Positions 26,513 through 35,514 of a stretch of DNA of 64,000 nucleotides are shown in pieces; the stretch's first letter is position 1; each line of letters begins with the position of its first letter. The stretch is from assembly GCF_000422865.1 (NCBI RefSeq), contig NZ_KE383937.1, positions 216,935 through 280,934 on the forward strand, read 5' to 3'. The notes beneath the pieces were generated by a model. That model worked only from the letters and a program-made list of their open reading frames with translations. It had not been told where the DNA came from and made no database searches. A program made the position numbers and the translations under genes. Source of the stretch: Oceanospirillum maris DSM 6286. Its GTDB lineage: Bacteria; Pseudomonadota; Gammaproteobacteria; Pseudomonadales; Halomonadaceae.

Positions 26513-27157
26513 TCAACCCTCCGGAAACACCACCACTTCATCCCCTTCCTGCCAGGGTTCAAATTTAGTCATGGCCTGTAGAAATACTGGGTGTTCTAGC
26601 CAGTTCTTTAGCCATTGTTGCAACTTTGGATAGGGAAGTGCGTAAAACGTCTGGCGGTCGACGTGGGCGAATTGGCGCACAAAGGGCATGATGCCGATAT
26701 CGGCGATGCTGATTTTGTTTCCTAGCAAGTAGGGGGTGTCCGCCAGTCGTTCTTCTAGCATTTGTAAGAATACCTCGCCGTTTTGGCGGTATTCCTGCTG
26801 GCTCATCTCAGGATGGAGATCGGCGTATTTATAGCGGTCTAACCAGTGTTTGAACTCGTTATCGTTCCGGTCGATTAATCGTCCTGCCTGTGCGGTATCT
26901 ACCGTTAATAAACCTGAGGGGTCTTGCTGATTAAGCGCCCATTCTAAAATCTCCCGACTCTCTTCAATGACCTGTCCATCGGGCAGTTTCAGCACAGGAA
27001 CGGTGCCTTTGGGGCTGATGGCAAGCATGTGTGGCGGTTTGCTTTTTAGAGTGATCTCCCGTAGTTCTACCTGCAGCTCAGCAAATAATAGCCCGAGACG
27101 GGCGCGCATGGCGTAGGGACATCGACGAAAGGAGTAGAGCATGGGATGAAGGCTCAT
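26513..27157 (-). CDS. Glutathione S-transferase family protein
   Basis: The 214-residue protein has an N-terminal thioredoxin-like domain (about residues 1-80) with RRCPYAMRAR, the glutathione-site motif KGTVPVLKLPDG and EESREILEWAL. An all-helical C-terminal domain follows with LLGNKISIADIGIMPFVRQF. The CPYA motif has one of the two glutaredoxin cysteines, so a thiol-transfer or conjugation role is likely. AAGG lies 7 bases before the ATG. Substrate is not predictable. Confidence 0.88.
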   Translation of the reverse strand: MSLHPMLYSFRRCPYAMRARLGLLFAELQVELREITLKSKPPHMLAISPKGTVPVLKLPDGQVIEESREILEWALNQQDPSGLLTVDTAQAGRLIDRNDNEFKHWLDRYKYADLHPEMSQQEYRQNGEVFLQMLEERLADTPYLLGNKISIADIGIMPFVRQFAHVDRQTFYALPYPKLQQWLKNWLEHPVFLQAMTKFEPWQEGDEVVVFPEG

Positions 27158-27494
27158 AAAGTACCTTTTTATATCAGGTTATAGCGAAATAAATATTAGG
27201 CTTTTAAATTAAAATACTTTTAAAACAATGGATTATAATTATATGGTTACGATGCCTTCTATTTTATCTGAAAATAGCCTACTGTGCTGATCAACTTTTA
27301 TCTCCGTATTATTACGGAGTCTTCTGCGTAGTTTTTACCGTGGGGCTACGTACTCACCCGAATAGTGAGACATCCTTGTTTTTGCAACTATCTCAGCCGT
27401 AAAAGAATCCTGCATTTTAGAGACAAGCCAGACGCAACAATGGCTGGCTTAGTTTCATGATAAAAAACGCAGGAGATTCCGATAAACGCTGAGG
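27158..27494. other. Intergenic region before the TRAP transporter operon
   Basis: No gene is seen. CTCCGTATTATTACGGAG (27302-27319) is an inverted repeat with 7-bp arms that could be an operator or terminator. I found no convincing sigma-54 promoter (no TGGC-N8-TGC pair). Confidence 0.4.
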
Positions 27495-28598
27495 ATGATA
27501 AAAACAATGTTTAGCGCCCTGAAAAAGATTTCTTTCGGTAAGAAGGCTCTAGTGGCAGCAGCCTGCTTGAGTGTCCTTGCTGCACCGGCAATGGCCGCAG
27601 AAAAAGTATATAAACTGAAAATGGCTGAAGGCTGGCCGACCAACTTCCCAATTTTTGGTGATTCTCCGCGTAACATGGCGAAGATGGCGGAAGAGATGTC
27701 TAATGGCCGTCTTAAGATTACGATTGATTCTGCGAACAAACATAAAGCGCCTTTAGCCATTTTCGATATGGTTAAAGGTGGTCAGTACGATATGGGTCAC
27801 ACGGCTTCTTATTACTGGAAGGGTAAAGATCCTAATACGCTATTTTTCACGACCATGCCTTTCGGTATGACCGCTCCTGAGCAATATGCTTGGTTCTATT
27901 TTGGCGGTGGTATGGAGTTGATGGAAAAGGTGTATAAGCGCCACCGTATGCTGTCATTCCCTGGTGGTAACACAGGCGTTCAGATGGGCGGTTGGTTCCG
28001 CAAAGAGATCAACTCCGTTGATGATCTTAAAGGTCTGAAAATGCGTATTCCGGGCTTCGCTGGTGAAGTTCTAGCAGAACTCGGCGCTAAACCTACCAAT
28101 ATTGCTACTGGCGAGCTGTACACCTCCCTTGAGCGTAACACTATTGACGCACTGGAGTGGGTTGGCCCTTCTTTAGATCTACGTATGGGCTTCCACAAAA
28201 TTGCACCTTACTACTACACCGGCTGGCATGAACCTGCGACCGAGCTGCAGTTTTTGATCAATGAGCGTAGCTGGAAAAAACTACCGAAGGATCTACAAGA
28301 GATCTTGCGTGTTGCGATGCGTACAGCGGCATACGATATGTACATTCAATCGACCCACGCTTCTGGTGAAAACTGGGCAACGATGACCCAGGAATACCCA
28401 AATATTCAGGTAAAACGCTTCCCAACAGAAGTAATTGAAGCGATGCGTACTGCGAATGACAAATTGCTGAAAGAGAAAGCCGAGGCTAACCCTGTTGCAA
28501 AAGAGATTATCGAATCTCAAGCGCAGTATCTAAAACAGGTTCGCGCTTGGACCAATATTGCGGATAAGCAGTATTTAGACTCTATCGCTGGGGAATAA
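27495..28598 (+). CDS. dctP: TRAP transporter substrate-binding protein, DctP/TakP family
   Basis: The 367-residue periplasmic binding protein has a signal peptide ending near APAMAAEK. Its body carries segments of the TakP-like DctP branch (MGHTASYYWKGKDP, GVQMGGWFRKEINSVDDLKGLKMRIPG in parts, GELYTSLERNTIDALEWVGP). The arginine in MRIPG and the tryptophan in ALEWVGP are the usual carboxylate-binding positions, so a 2-oxo- or other monocarboxylate is a likely ligand. The start could equally be ATG 27507. It heads an operon with the two membrane subunits, and a strong hairpin follows its stop. Confidence 0.92.
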   Translation: MIKTMFSALKKISFGKKALVAAACLSVLAAPAMAAEKVYKLKMAEGWPTNFPIFGDSPRNMAKMAEEMSNGRLKITIDSANKHKAPLAIFDMVKGGQYDMGHTASYYWKGKDPNTLFFTTMPFGMTAPEQYAWFYFGGGMELMEKVYKRHRMLSFPGGNTGVQMGGWFRKEINSVDDLKGLKMRIPGFAGEVLAELGAKPTNIATGELYTSLERNTIDALEWVGPSLDLRMGFHKIAPYYYTGWHEPATELQFLINERSWKKLPKDLQEILRVAMRTAAYDMYIQSTHASGENWATMTQEYPNIQVKRFPTEVIEAMRTANDKLLKEKAEANPVAKEIIESQAQYLKQVRAWTNIADKQYLDSIAGE

Positions 28599-28606
28599 GC
28601 GCCAAG

Positions 28607-28641
28607 CCCCAAGCGTTAGGCTTCTTGCCTAATGTTTGGGG
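28607..28641 (+). terminator. Intercistronic hairpin after dctP
   Basis: Fifteen consecutive pairs (including G-T wobbles) form between 28607-28621 and 28627-28641 around TTCTT. There is no long T tract, so it probably stabilises dctP mRNA or partly terminates, giving more binding protein than permease. Confidence 0.75.
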
Positions 28642-28696
28642 TTCCTGATGCCCATCGTCTACCTTAAGCCAATAACCCTGCCCGAAAGGAATAGCT

Positions 28697-29248
28697 ATGT
28701 CCTCGACATCTGCGCCCCTGCTTATGCGACTGGAGAACGGCCTTAATTGGATCTCTGATCGCTTGGGTTCTATTTCTGCCCTGATCTTTCTGTTGTTACT
28801 GATTAACGTCTTTTATGACGTCTTTGCCCGTTATCTATTAAACGATGTGTCTATCGGACTTCAAGAGATGGAGTGGCATCTGTTTGCGGCTATGTTTCTA
28901 TTAGGGGTGCCTTTCACTCTACGGGTCGATGGCCATGTTCGTGTTGACCTTATTTATGAGCGTTTATCTCCGAATGGTCGGGCATGGATTGATCTTGCAG
29001 GAACCCTTATTTTCTTATTGCCGTTTTGTTTGTTAGTGGCTTGGTTCGGTCTGGATTTTGCCAAAGAAGCCTACGAGTTAGGTGAAGGTAGTGGTGATCC
29101 GGGTGGTTTATCGAACCGCTGGATTATTAAAGCTGCCATTCCGGTTTCCTTTGGTTTTATGGCTGTTAGCGGAATGGGGCTACTGCTTAATTCTGTGAAT
29201 ACCCTGCTGGGTTATCACAAACCTATTTATCATAAAACAGAGCTGTAG
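28697..29248 (+). CDS. dctQ: TRAP transporter small membrane subunit, DctQ family
   Basis: The 183-residue protein has four hydrophobic segments and the DctQ motif NVFYDVFARYLLNDVSIGLQEMEW (in parts: FARYLLN and LQEMEWH) with the acidic/Trp end. It pairs with the large permease encoded 9 bp downstream and helps couple sodium-driven uptake. GAAAGGA precedes the start. Confidence 0.92.
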   Translation: MSSTSAPLLMRLENGLNWISDRLGSISALIFLLLLINVFYDVFARYLLNDVSIGLQEMEWHLFAAMFLLGVPFTLRVDGHVRVDLIYERLSPNGRAWIDLAGTLIFLLPFCLLVAWFGLDFAKEAYELGEGSGDPGGLSNRWIIKAAIPVSFGFMAVSGMGLLLNSVNTLLGYHKPIYHKTEL

Positions 29249-29257
29249 GAGGCTGGC

Positions 29258-30547
29258 ATGATTGGTGTATTAATGTTTGCAGCTGCCCTAGTGCTGCTGT
29301 TATTTGGTTTCCCTGTGGCGTTCACTTTTGGTGGCGTTGCGCTTATCTTCGGGGTGTTCTCCGAAGGTATGGATATGTTTGCTTTTATGCCATTCCGTAT
29401 CATGAGTATCATGCAAAATACGGTAATGATGGCGATTCCTCTGTTTATCTTTATGGGATTGGTACTGCAAAAGACCCGCCTTGCAGAGCAGTTACTTGAA
29501 TCTATGGGAACCCTGTTTGGCCGAGTACGTGGCGGTATCGCTATCTCGACTATTTTAGTGGGTGCATTACTAGCGGCATCAACTGGCGTTGTTGGGGCTT
29601 CTGTTGTTGCTATGGGCTTAATCTCGCTGCCAGTTATGCTGAAATACAAGTATGACAAGCGTTTAGCCTGCGGCACTATTTGTGCTTCTGGTACTTTGGG
29701 GCAAATTATTCCACCGTCGATCATCTTGATTATTCTCGGTGATGTGATGGGTATCCCAGTTGGGGATCTGTTCCAAGCGGCTGTTGGCCCTGGTTTTATC
29801 CTAATCGCGGTCTATATTATTTATATCTTGGTTTACACATGGCTTAACCCTGATGCGGCACCGGCTATGCCTGTTGATGACAGCATTGATCGTAAAGCTC
29901 TTTACTTTAAAGCGATTAAGGCGATTGTTCCGCCTTTGGCACTTATTTTGGTGGTGCTAGGGTCTATTTTTGCAGGTATTGCGACACCGACAGAATCCGC
30001 GGCATTGGGCGGTGTAGGCGCGGTTTTTCTTGCGCTTTTTTATGGCCAGTTTAGTTTTAAAATGGTCTACGATAGTGGTATCGAAACGGTAAAAGTTACC
30101 GCGATGGTTTTTGCTATTCTGCTAGGTGCAACGGCGTTCTCTATGGCGTTCTCTTACACCGGTGGTGAAGAGGTGGTCGAAGAAGTGCTGTTAAGCCTAC
30201 CCGGTGAGAAATGGGGCTTCTTGTTCCTTTCTATGCTGGTGATTTTGGTATTGGGTTTCTTTATCGACTTTGTAGAAATTTCTTTTATCATTGTGCCGAT
30301 TTTAGTACCTATTGCGGAGATCCTAGGCATCAATATGACATGGTTTGCCATTTTGATTGCAATGAATCTACAAACATCATTCCTGACGCCACCGTTTGGT
30401 TTCAGTCTCTTTTACTTAAAAGGGGTCGCACCAGAAGGGGTTTCCACTATGGACATCTATAAAGGCGTGATGCCGTTCATCGTGCTGCAAGTATTGGTGC
30501 TGATGTTGCTGTTGTTCTTCCCTGAATTTATGGGGTTTGAGAGCTAG
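29258..30547 (+). CDS. dctM: TRAP transporter large permease, DctM family
   Basis: This 429-residue integral membrane protein has about twelve hydrophobic segments and the DctM signatures LLAASTGVVGASVVAMG, CASGTLGQIIPPSI and FLTPPFGFSLFYLKG. It forms the transport channel with the small subunit. GTAGGAGG lies 7 bases before the ATG. A terminator follows at about 30616-30663. Confidence 0.95.
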   Translation: MIGVLMFAAALVLLLFGFPVAFTFGGVALIFGVFSEGMDMFAFMPFRIMSIMQNTVMMAIPLFIFMGLVLQKTRLAEQLLESMGTLFGRVRGGIAISTILVGALLAASTGVVGASVVAMGLISLPVMLKYKYDKRLACGTICASGTLGQIIPPSIILIILGDVMGIPVGDLFQAAVGPGFILIAVYIIYILVYTWLNPDAAPAMPVDDSIDRKALYFKAIKAIVPPLALILVVLGSIFAGIATPTESAALGGVGAVFLALFYGQFSFKMVYDSGIETVKVTAMVFAILLGATAFSMAFSYTGGEEVVEEVLLSLPGEKWGFLFLSMLVILVLGFFIDFVEISFIIVPILVPIAEILGINMTWFAILIAMNLQTSFLTPPFGFSLFYLKGVAPEGVSTMDIYKGVMPFIVLQVLVLMLLLFFPEFMGFES

Positions 30548-30615
30548 ACTTTGTTCCGTCAAAGTTTGTTAGACTGCTCATTAGACTAAAACTTAGTCAG
30601 CTCGGTATTATTGAG

Positions 30616-30663
30616 AAGCCATGCCCTTTTTAAATTTTTTTTTAAAGAGCATGGCTTTTTTAT
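30616..30663 (+). terminator. Terminator of the TRAP operon
   Basis: AAGCCATGC (30616-30624) pairs with GCATGGCTT (30649-30657), with a T run following. The A+T-rich interior can extend the stem. Confidence 0.8.
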
Positions 30664-30743
30664 TTCGCTGGTGTTGATGTGTTAGCAACTGGTGTTCGTG
30701 TTCTTACTACAGCAGGTGCTAGTGCTGATAACAGGTTGCCTTT

Positions 30744-32126
30744 ATGAGTTTAAAAACAAAGATCCTATTACTTGCGCTTGTACCTTTGGTTCTGGTAACG
30801 ACCAGTATTACGCTGATCAGCGCCCAGCAAGTTAAAAGCTTAAGTGAGACGGAGATCGCTATTTTCGAACACAATCTACGGGAATCTAAGCGTACAGAGC
30901 TACAGCACTATGTCAGCTTGGCCCTCAGTAGTATTTCCCCTATTTTGCATCGTACAGATCTTGACGATGCTTCTGCAAAAAAAGAGGTAAAAGCCGTTTT
31001 AGATGCGATTACTTATGGCTCCGACGGTTATTTCTTTGTCTATGATCAGTACGGTGTCAACTTGGTGCATCCCGCTCAACCTGAGTTGGTTGGGCGTAAT
31101 TTGCTGGATATGCAGGACACTCGCTCCAATTATGTGATTCGAGGTTTACTGGATTTAGCGAAACAAGGTGGCGGTTTTCACAGCTATATATGGAATAAGC
31201 CTTCTAACGGGCAAGAATCAGAAAAAATCAGTTATGTGATTGAGCTGCCGCGCTGGAATTGGATGTTGGGCACGGGGCTTTATATTGATGATATTGCGGT
31301 TGAAGTAGCTAAAATTCGTCAGGAAGTTAAACGCAATATTCGCAATACATTCTTCACGGTGCTGGCGATCACGACGATGACCGTTGGGTTGATCGTTGTG
31401 TTTGTTATTCTCTTTAATGTCCATGAACATAGGTTGGCGGATTCCCGTCTAAAAGAGCTGGTTTATAAGACGGTATTGCTTCAGGAATCAGAGCGACGAC
31501 GTTTATCGCGGGAGCTGCATGATGGCATTAATCAGCTCTTGGTATCGGCCAAATTTCGTATGGAGCTGGCCGCCGATAAACTAGGAGACAGCAACCCTAA
31601 AGTGCAATCAAATCTGGCGAAAGCTTCGATGGTGATGAATGACGCGATCCAAGAAATTTGGCGTATATCCCATGACTTACGCCCCAGTGCACTGGATGAT
31701 TTAGGCCTGATACCTGCGATGACGATGGTGTTGGATGAGTTTCAAGAACGCACGGGGATTCGTGTGATACAAAATACACCGTCGTGTCGTGTGCGACTTC
31801 CTGAAGAGATCGAGACAACGCTTTATAGAATTACTCAGGAAGCATTAACGAATATTGAGCGTCACTCGTCTGCCCGTGAGGTGAAAGTCGGGACAGGCTG
31901 GGATGGGAATACTTTTCACCTGTACCTTGCGGATGATGGTGTTGGCTTTAATGTCCGTGCCATATTGGGTGGCGGTGGCATCGGCTTACGAAATATGCGC
32001 GAGCGGATAGAATTCTTATCTGGTATCTTTATCTTGGATTCAGCGCCACGGCAGGGAACCTTAGTTCGTGCAGAATTTCCTATGCACAGCTGGCAGCCTT
32101 TGTTAACTGAAAACGCAGGCTCTTAA
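30744..32126 (+). CDS. Cache-domain sensor histidine kinase (NarL-type partner)
   Basis: The 460-residue kinase has an N-terminal membrane segment (7-28), a periplasmic single-Cache domain (about 35-195, with GSDGYFFVYDQYG, HPAQPELVGRNL and WNWMLGTGLYIDD), and a second membrane segment (about 203-225). A HisKA_3 domain follows with phosphoacceptor H259 in SRELHDGINQLL, then a GHKL ATPase domain (ALTNIERHS, ADDGVGF, GIGLRNMRERI). Such Cache domains often sense small carboxylates. It lies just after the TRAP operon and four bases before the response regulator gene, so it likely controls that transporter. Confidence 0.92.
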   Translation: MSLKTKILLLALVPLVLVTTSITLISAQQVKSLSETEIAIFEHNLRESKRTELQHYVSLALSSISPILHRTDLDDASAKKEVKAVLDAITYGSDGYFFVYDQYGVNLVHPAQPELVGRNLLDMQDTRSNYVIRGLLDLAKQGGGFHSYIWNKPSNGQESEKISYVIELPRWNWMLGTGLYIDDIAVEVAKIRQEVKRNIRNTFFTVLAITTMTVGLIVVFVILFNVHEHRLADSRLKELVYKTVLLQESERRRLSRELHDGINQLLVSAKFRMELAADKLGDSNPKVQSNLAKASMVMNDAIQEIWRISHDLRPSALDDLGLIPAMTMVLDEFQERTGIRVIQNTPSCRVRLPEEIETTLYRITQEALTNIERHSSAREVKVGTGWDGNTFHLYLADDGVGFNVRAILGGGGIGLRNMRERIEFLSGIFILDSAPRQGTLVRAEFPMHSWQPLLTENAGS

Positions 32127-32130
32127 CACA

Positions 32131-32757
32131 ATGATTAAACTTTTATTGGTCGATGACCACCCTTTGGTGCGAGATGGCATTCGTGCTCGTCTTGAAACGG
32201 AAGAAAGTATTCAGGTTATTGGCGAAGCTCAAAATGGAGAGGAAGCCTTGGCATTTGTGCAGCAACAGATGCCAGATGTGATTTTAATGGACGTTAGTAT
32301 GCCGGTAATGAATGGCTTAGAAGCAACTAAGCTATTTAGGGTGCGGTACCCTCTTATCCGAGTTTTGATTCTTAGTATGCACGATAGTCGAGAATATATG
32401 ATGCAACTGGTTCAGACGGGAGCTTCTGGTTATGTTCTCAAGGATGTCAGTTCTGACGAGTTGATTAGGGCTATTCTTACGGTAAACCAAGGCGGTACTT
32501 ATTTTAGTGCTGGGGCGTCAAACACGTTGTTCCGTGGCGAAGTTGAGCAAGTCTCTCAAATTCAATCATTGACCCCCCGAGAAGCAACCGTCCTAAAGTA
32601 TTTGGCGGAAGGCCATAGCAATAAGGAGATTGCCCGTGAGTTAGATATTAGCGTGCGTACGGTGGAAACTCACCGCCAAAATGTGAAACAAAAGTTAGAT
32701 ATTCATACGGCAGCGGGGCTAGCCCGCTATGCTATCGAACAAGGTTTGTTGGACTAG
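32131..32757 (+). CDS. NarL/FixJ-family response regulator
   Basis: The 208-residue protein has a receiver domain with acidic DD at residues 8-9, phosphoacceptor D54 (ILMDVSMPVMNG) and the conserved lysine in YVLKDVS. A LuxR-type HTH follows (SLTPREATVLKYLAEGHSNK, ARELDISVRTVETHRQNV). It should be phosphorylated by the adjacent Cache kinase and activate target promoters, perhaps the TRAP operon. Confidence 0.94.
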   Translation: MIKLLLVDDHPLVRDGIRARLETEESIQVIGEAQNGEEALAFVQQQMPDVILMDVSMPVMNGLEATKLFRVRYPLIRVLILSMHDSREYMMQLVQTGASGYVLKDVSSDELIRAILTVNQGGTYFSAGASNTLFRGEVEQVSQIQSLTPREATVLKYLAEGHSNKEIARELDISVRTVETHRQNVKQKLDIHTAAGLARYAIEQGLLD

Positions 32758-32781
32758 CCGATTACGCCTAATATTGACCAC

Positions 32782-34383
32782 TTAACGAGTTTTAAAACGA
32801 CTAATCAACTGGTCAAGCTCACCTACTTCACGCTGAATGTCGTTAGTTGCCTGTACCACTAAATGAGAATCTGCCCGGGTTTGTTCTGCCACATTGGAAA
32901 TGCTCACAATACGTTGATCAATATCGTCGGCAACTTGGCTCTGCTCTTCTGCTGCTGTTGCGATAAGGGTGTTCATCGAGCTGATATTATCCACCGCTGT
33001 TGCGATATGTCCTAGAGCTTCAGATGCTTGCTCTGCTTGGGTAACACTGTTTTCTGCCCGTTGAGAGCTTTGTTGCATGGACATTACGGCGTTGCGGGAT
33101 TCATTCTGTAAGCGCTCGATAATGGTTCGAATCTCACCGGTCGATTTTTGAGTACGTTGGGCAAGGGTGCGTACTTCATCCGCGACAACAGCAAAACCAC
33201 GGCCTTGTTCTCCGGCACGGGCGGCTTCAATAGCGGCGTTTAGTGCTAATAAATTAGTTTGTTCGGCAATGCCGGTAATAACTTCAAGTACCTTGCCAAT
33301 CTCTTCTGATTCTTGCTCTAGGCGATCAAGTATATCTGATGTATCACGTAGCTGTTGTGCCATGCTATTAATTTGATCGGCTGCCGCTTGTACAACGGAT
33401 ATTCCGTTACGAGCTTCTTGATCAGCCGTTTGTGCTGATTCAGCTGCTTGAGCTGCATTTTGAGCAACTTCATGCACGGTGGCACTCATTTCATTCATGG
33501 CGGTGGCGACTTGGTCGATATCATTGTATTGGCGTGTGACACCCGCTTCTGCATCTGATGTTGCCTTGGCAACACTTGCGCTGTGCTCTGTGGTGCGTGT
33601 TATGGCATTGCGGGCATTATCGACTAATTCGCTTACTTGGCTGATCATATTGTTGTAGGCATCAAACATTTTACCTACTTCATTATCCGTATGATCTACT
33701 TTAAAGCGGTGGGTAAAATCACCACCTCCCACCACGTGAGATAGGCGCTTCTGTAAACGTGTAATATTATCCATCAAAAGACGTAAACCAAAGATGCGGC
33801 CCATCACCACCATGAATACAATGAAAATGACGCAGGTAAAAGCGATTATTAGCTGTGTTCTGGTTTGTTGGCTGGATGCTTCGGTCATCATGATAACGGC
33901 TTGATTCATTGCCACAAGAATAGCAGGAGATTCCTGATGAATTCTTTGCTGTAGGGTATCGTCAGGACGTTCGGCATATTCCAATAAGGTTATGCTGTAG
34001 CTACGCCATAGATCCTGTACCCGCTGCATTTGGGCGACAATTTCAGGATCTTCAATTGGGTTCATGCTTAGGCTTTTATTGCCATTTAGGATGTGGTCAT
34101 GGGATTGCTCAAACAGCTGCATTGTTTTTTGTAGGGTGGTTTTATTCTCGACTTGGGCGGCGACCAGTAATGCCTCCTTTGCCATTTTTTGACTCAGCAT
34201 TCGTTGTCGCCCCGCGATATTAATGGTTTGCGGGTCGATCGCCATACTTAAATAAAGGGACACACCGGAGGCTACCGCTAAAAGAAAAATCAGAGTATAC
34301 GATAGTAAAAACTGAGCATTTAAGCTTTTTACGCCAATAGCATTCATCGCATAATCAATCAGTTTCGCAAGGAAGTTAAACAT
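32782..34383 (-). CDS. Methyl-accepting chemotaxis protein with PilJ/NarX-like sensor
   Basis: The 533-residue chemoreceptor has a membrane segment at about 22-45 and a periplasmic four-helix PilJ-type domain beginning [19 protein letters not shown] second membrane segment ([18 protein letters not shown]), a HAMP region and a long signalling domain with the hairpin tip [20 protein letters not shown] complete it. In related receptors (McpN, NarX) the GRQRMLSQ region belongs to a nitrate-binding dimer interface. Nitrate is one possible ligand here, by analogy only. The start at 34383 is chosen for GGA about 11 bases upstream; the frame is open to 34428. Confidence 0.9.
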   Translation of the reverse strand: MFNFLAKLIDYAMNAIGVKSLNAQFLLSYTLIFLLAVASGVSLYLSMAIDPQTINIAGRQRMLSQKMAKEALLVAAQVENKTTLQKTMQLFEQSHDHILNGNKSLSMNPIEDPEIVAQMQRVQDLWRSYSITLLEYAERPDDTLQQRIHQESPAILVAMNQAVIMMTEASSQQTRTQLIIAFTCVIFIVFMVVMGRIFGLRLLMDNITRLQKRLSHVVGGGDFTHRFKVDHTDNEVGKMFDAYNNMISQVSELVDNARNAITRTTEHSASVAKATSDAEAGVTRQYNDIDQVATAMNEMSATVHEVAQNAAQAAESAQTADQEARNGISVVQAAADQINSMAQQLRDTSDILDRLEQESEEIGKVLEVITGIAEQTNLLALNAAIEAARAGEQGRGFAVVADEVRTLAQRTQKSTGEIRTIIERLQNESRNAVMSMQQSSQRAENSVTQAEQASEALGHIATAVDNISSMNTLIATAAEEQSQVADDIDQRIVSISNVAEQTRADSHLVVQATNDIQREVGELDQLISRFKTR

Positions 34384-34570
34384 GTGCTTGCTGTCCTTAT
34401 TTTTTTTATATGACCACAGCGGCTTCATTCGCCTACTCGCAATGGCCTATTATGACCAAGTGAGGCCTATTGTGACGGGGTAAATAGAAAAGTTAAAAGG
34501 TTTTTATGTCAATGAGTATTTTAATGATAGTTTTTAATTACTAAAATGGGAGAATAAAAAATTGTTTTTA

Positions 34571-34670
34571 ATAAATGTAATTAGCTTGATATAAATGTAA
34601 TTATTTTGATGCAAGTGTAATTAGGTCGGTATCGGTGTTATTAGATTAGTATAAATATTAGGATTTTTTT
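34571..34670. repeat. 20-bp tandem repeat array
   Basis: Four 20-bp units starting at 34571, 34591, 34611 and 34631 share the core TGTAATTA or TGTTATTA (first unit ATAAATGTAATTAGCTTGAT). A fifth partial unit begins at 34651. The array lies in the A+T-rich gap upstream of the leftward chemoreceptor gene and downstream of the Lon-N-domain gene. The period is close to two helical turns. Confidence 0.75.
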
Positions 34671-34704
34671 AAGTTAGATTTTTTTAATGTAGTTTATTTA
34701 GATG

Positions 34705-35379
34705 TTAACCGGCTATCCATAGGCTCAGGATACTCAGACGTTCTTCCGCATTTTTGCACTCTAGCAACAACTGTTTATCTTTATCGGAGAAAGGCAGGTG
34801 ATGAGCTAAAGCTAGGCTCACCGTATTGGCGCTGTGTAGGTTGAAGTTAAAATGACAGTCTTTAGCGAGTGGGTGGTGGGCGATCTGCTGAAGTAAGTCT
34901 GCAAGAGGCTTATATTCTTCTGGCACCGGCATATCCAACGGCTCTGGTAGCCACCGCACCTTTGCTTTTAATAAGCCGTCTTCTTCTTGGGTCAGCTCGA
35001 TAATCTGAAATCTCTCTAAACCGTCGATACTTAAACTCAATGTCTGATCCTGTTGTGCATACCAGTCTGATATAGCCCCGTAAGTACCCACATGATTAAT
35101 TAGATGGGAAAGCTCTTTGGTGCCAGTATCGGCAGGAAACGTTTGTTCGCTGTAGATAATTCCGACACCGACTTGCAGTGCTAAGCACTCTTTCACCATG
35201 CGACTATAACGTGGTTCAAAAATATTAAGCGGCATAAACGTTGAAGGGAAAAGCACACGGGGCATGGCGACTAATGCAATCGTAGTATCTGGTCGTGTGC
35301 TTGCCGGTTCTGTCTCAAGAACATCTTGTTTATCAAGAATGCCCGTTTGTTGCATTAAGCTGCGTTGTGCCGATGCCAT
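34705..35379 (-). CDS. LON substrate-binding-domain protein
   Basis: This 224-residue protein consists of a LON N-terminal (PUA-like) domain without ATPase or protease parts. Typical segments are VAMPRVLFPSTFMPLNIFEPRY, written here as MPRVLFPSTFMPL and NIFEPRY, then VGTYGAISDW and SIDGLERFQI. Such stand-alone proteins are common in gammaproteobacteria and their role is not settled. GGGAG lies about 10 bases before the ATG. Confidence 0.88.
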   Translation of the reverse strand: MASAQRSLMQQTGILDKQDVLETEPASTRPDTTIALVAMPRVLFPSTFMPLNIFEPRYSRMVKECLALQVGVGIIYSEQTFPADTGTKELSHLINHVGTYGAISDWYAQQDQTLSLSIDGLERFQIIELTQEEDGLLKAKVRWLPEPLDMPVPEEYKPLADLLQQIAHHPLAKDCHFNFNLHSANTVSLALAHHLPFSDKDKQLLLECKNAEERLSILSLWIAG

Positions 35380-35514
35380 TCACTGTACTCCCTTCGCTTA
35401 TCACTGATATCAACGCTGGTATTAACATTGGTATTAACACTGAACACGGTATTAACAACGTTTAAAGCGTAACCGACAGAGGGTAATCTAATCTAGTTTA
35501 GTTGCACGTAAATC

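Noticed and set aside
27158-27494. Sigma-54 promoter for the TRAP operon
   Set aside because: No GG/GC pair with the required 10-bp spacing was found; CTTGTTTTTGCA near 27376 lacks the GG element.
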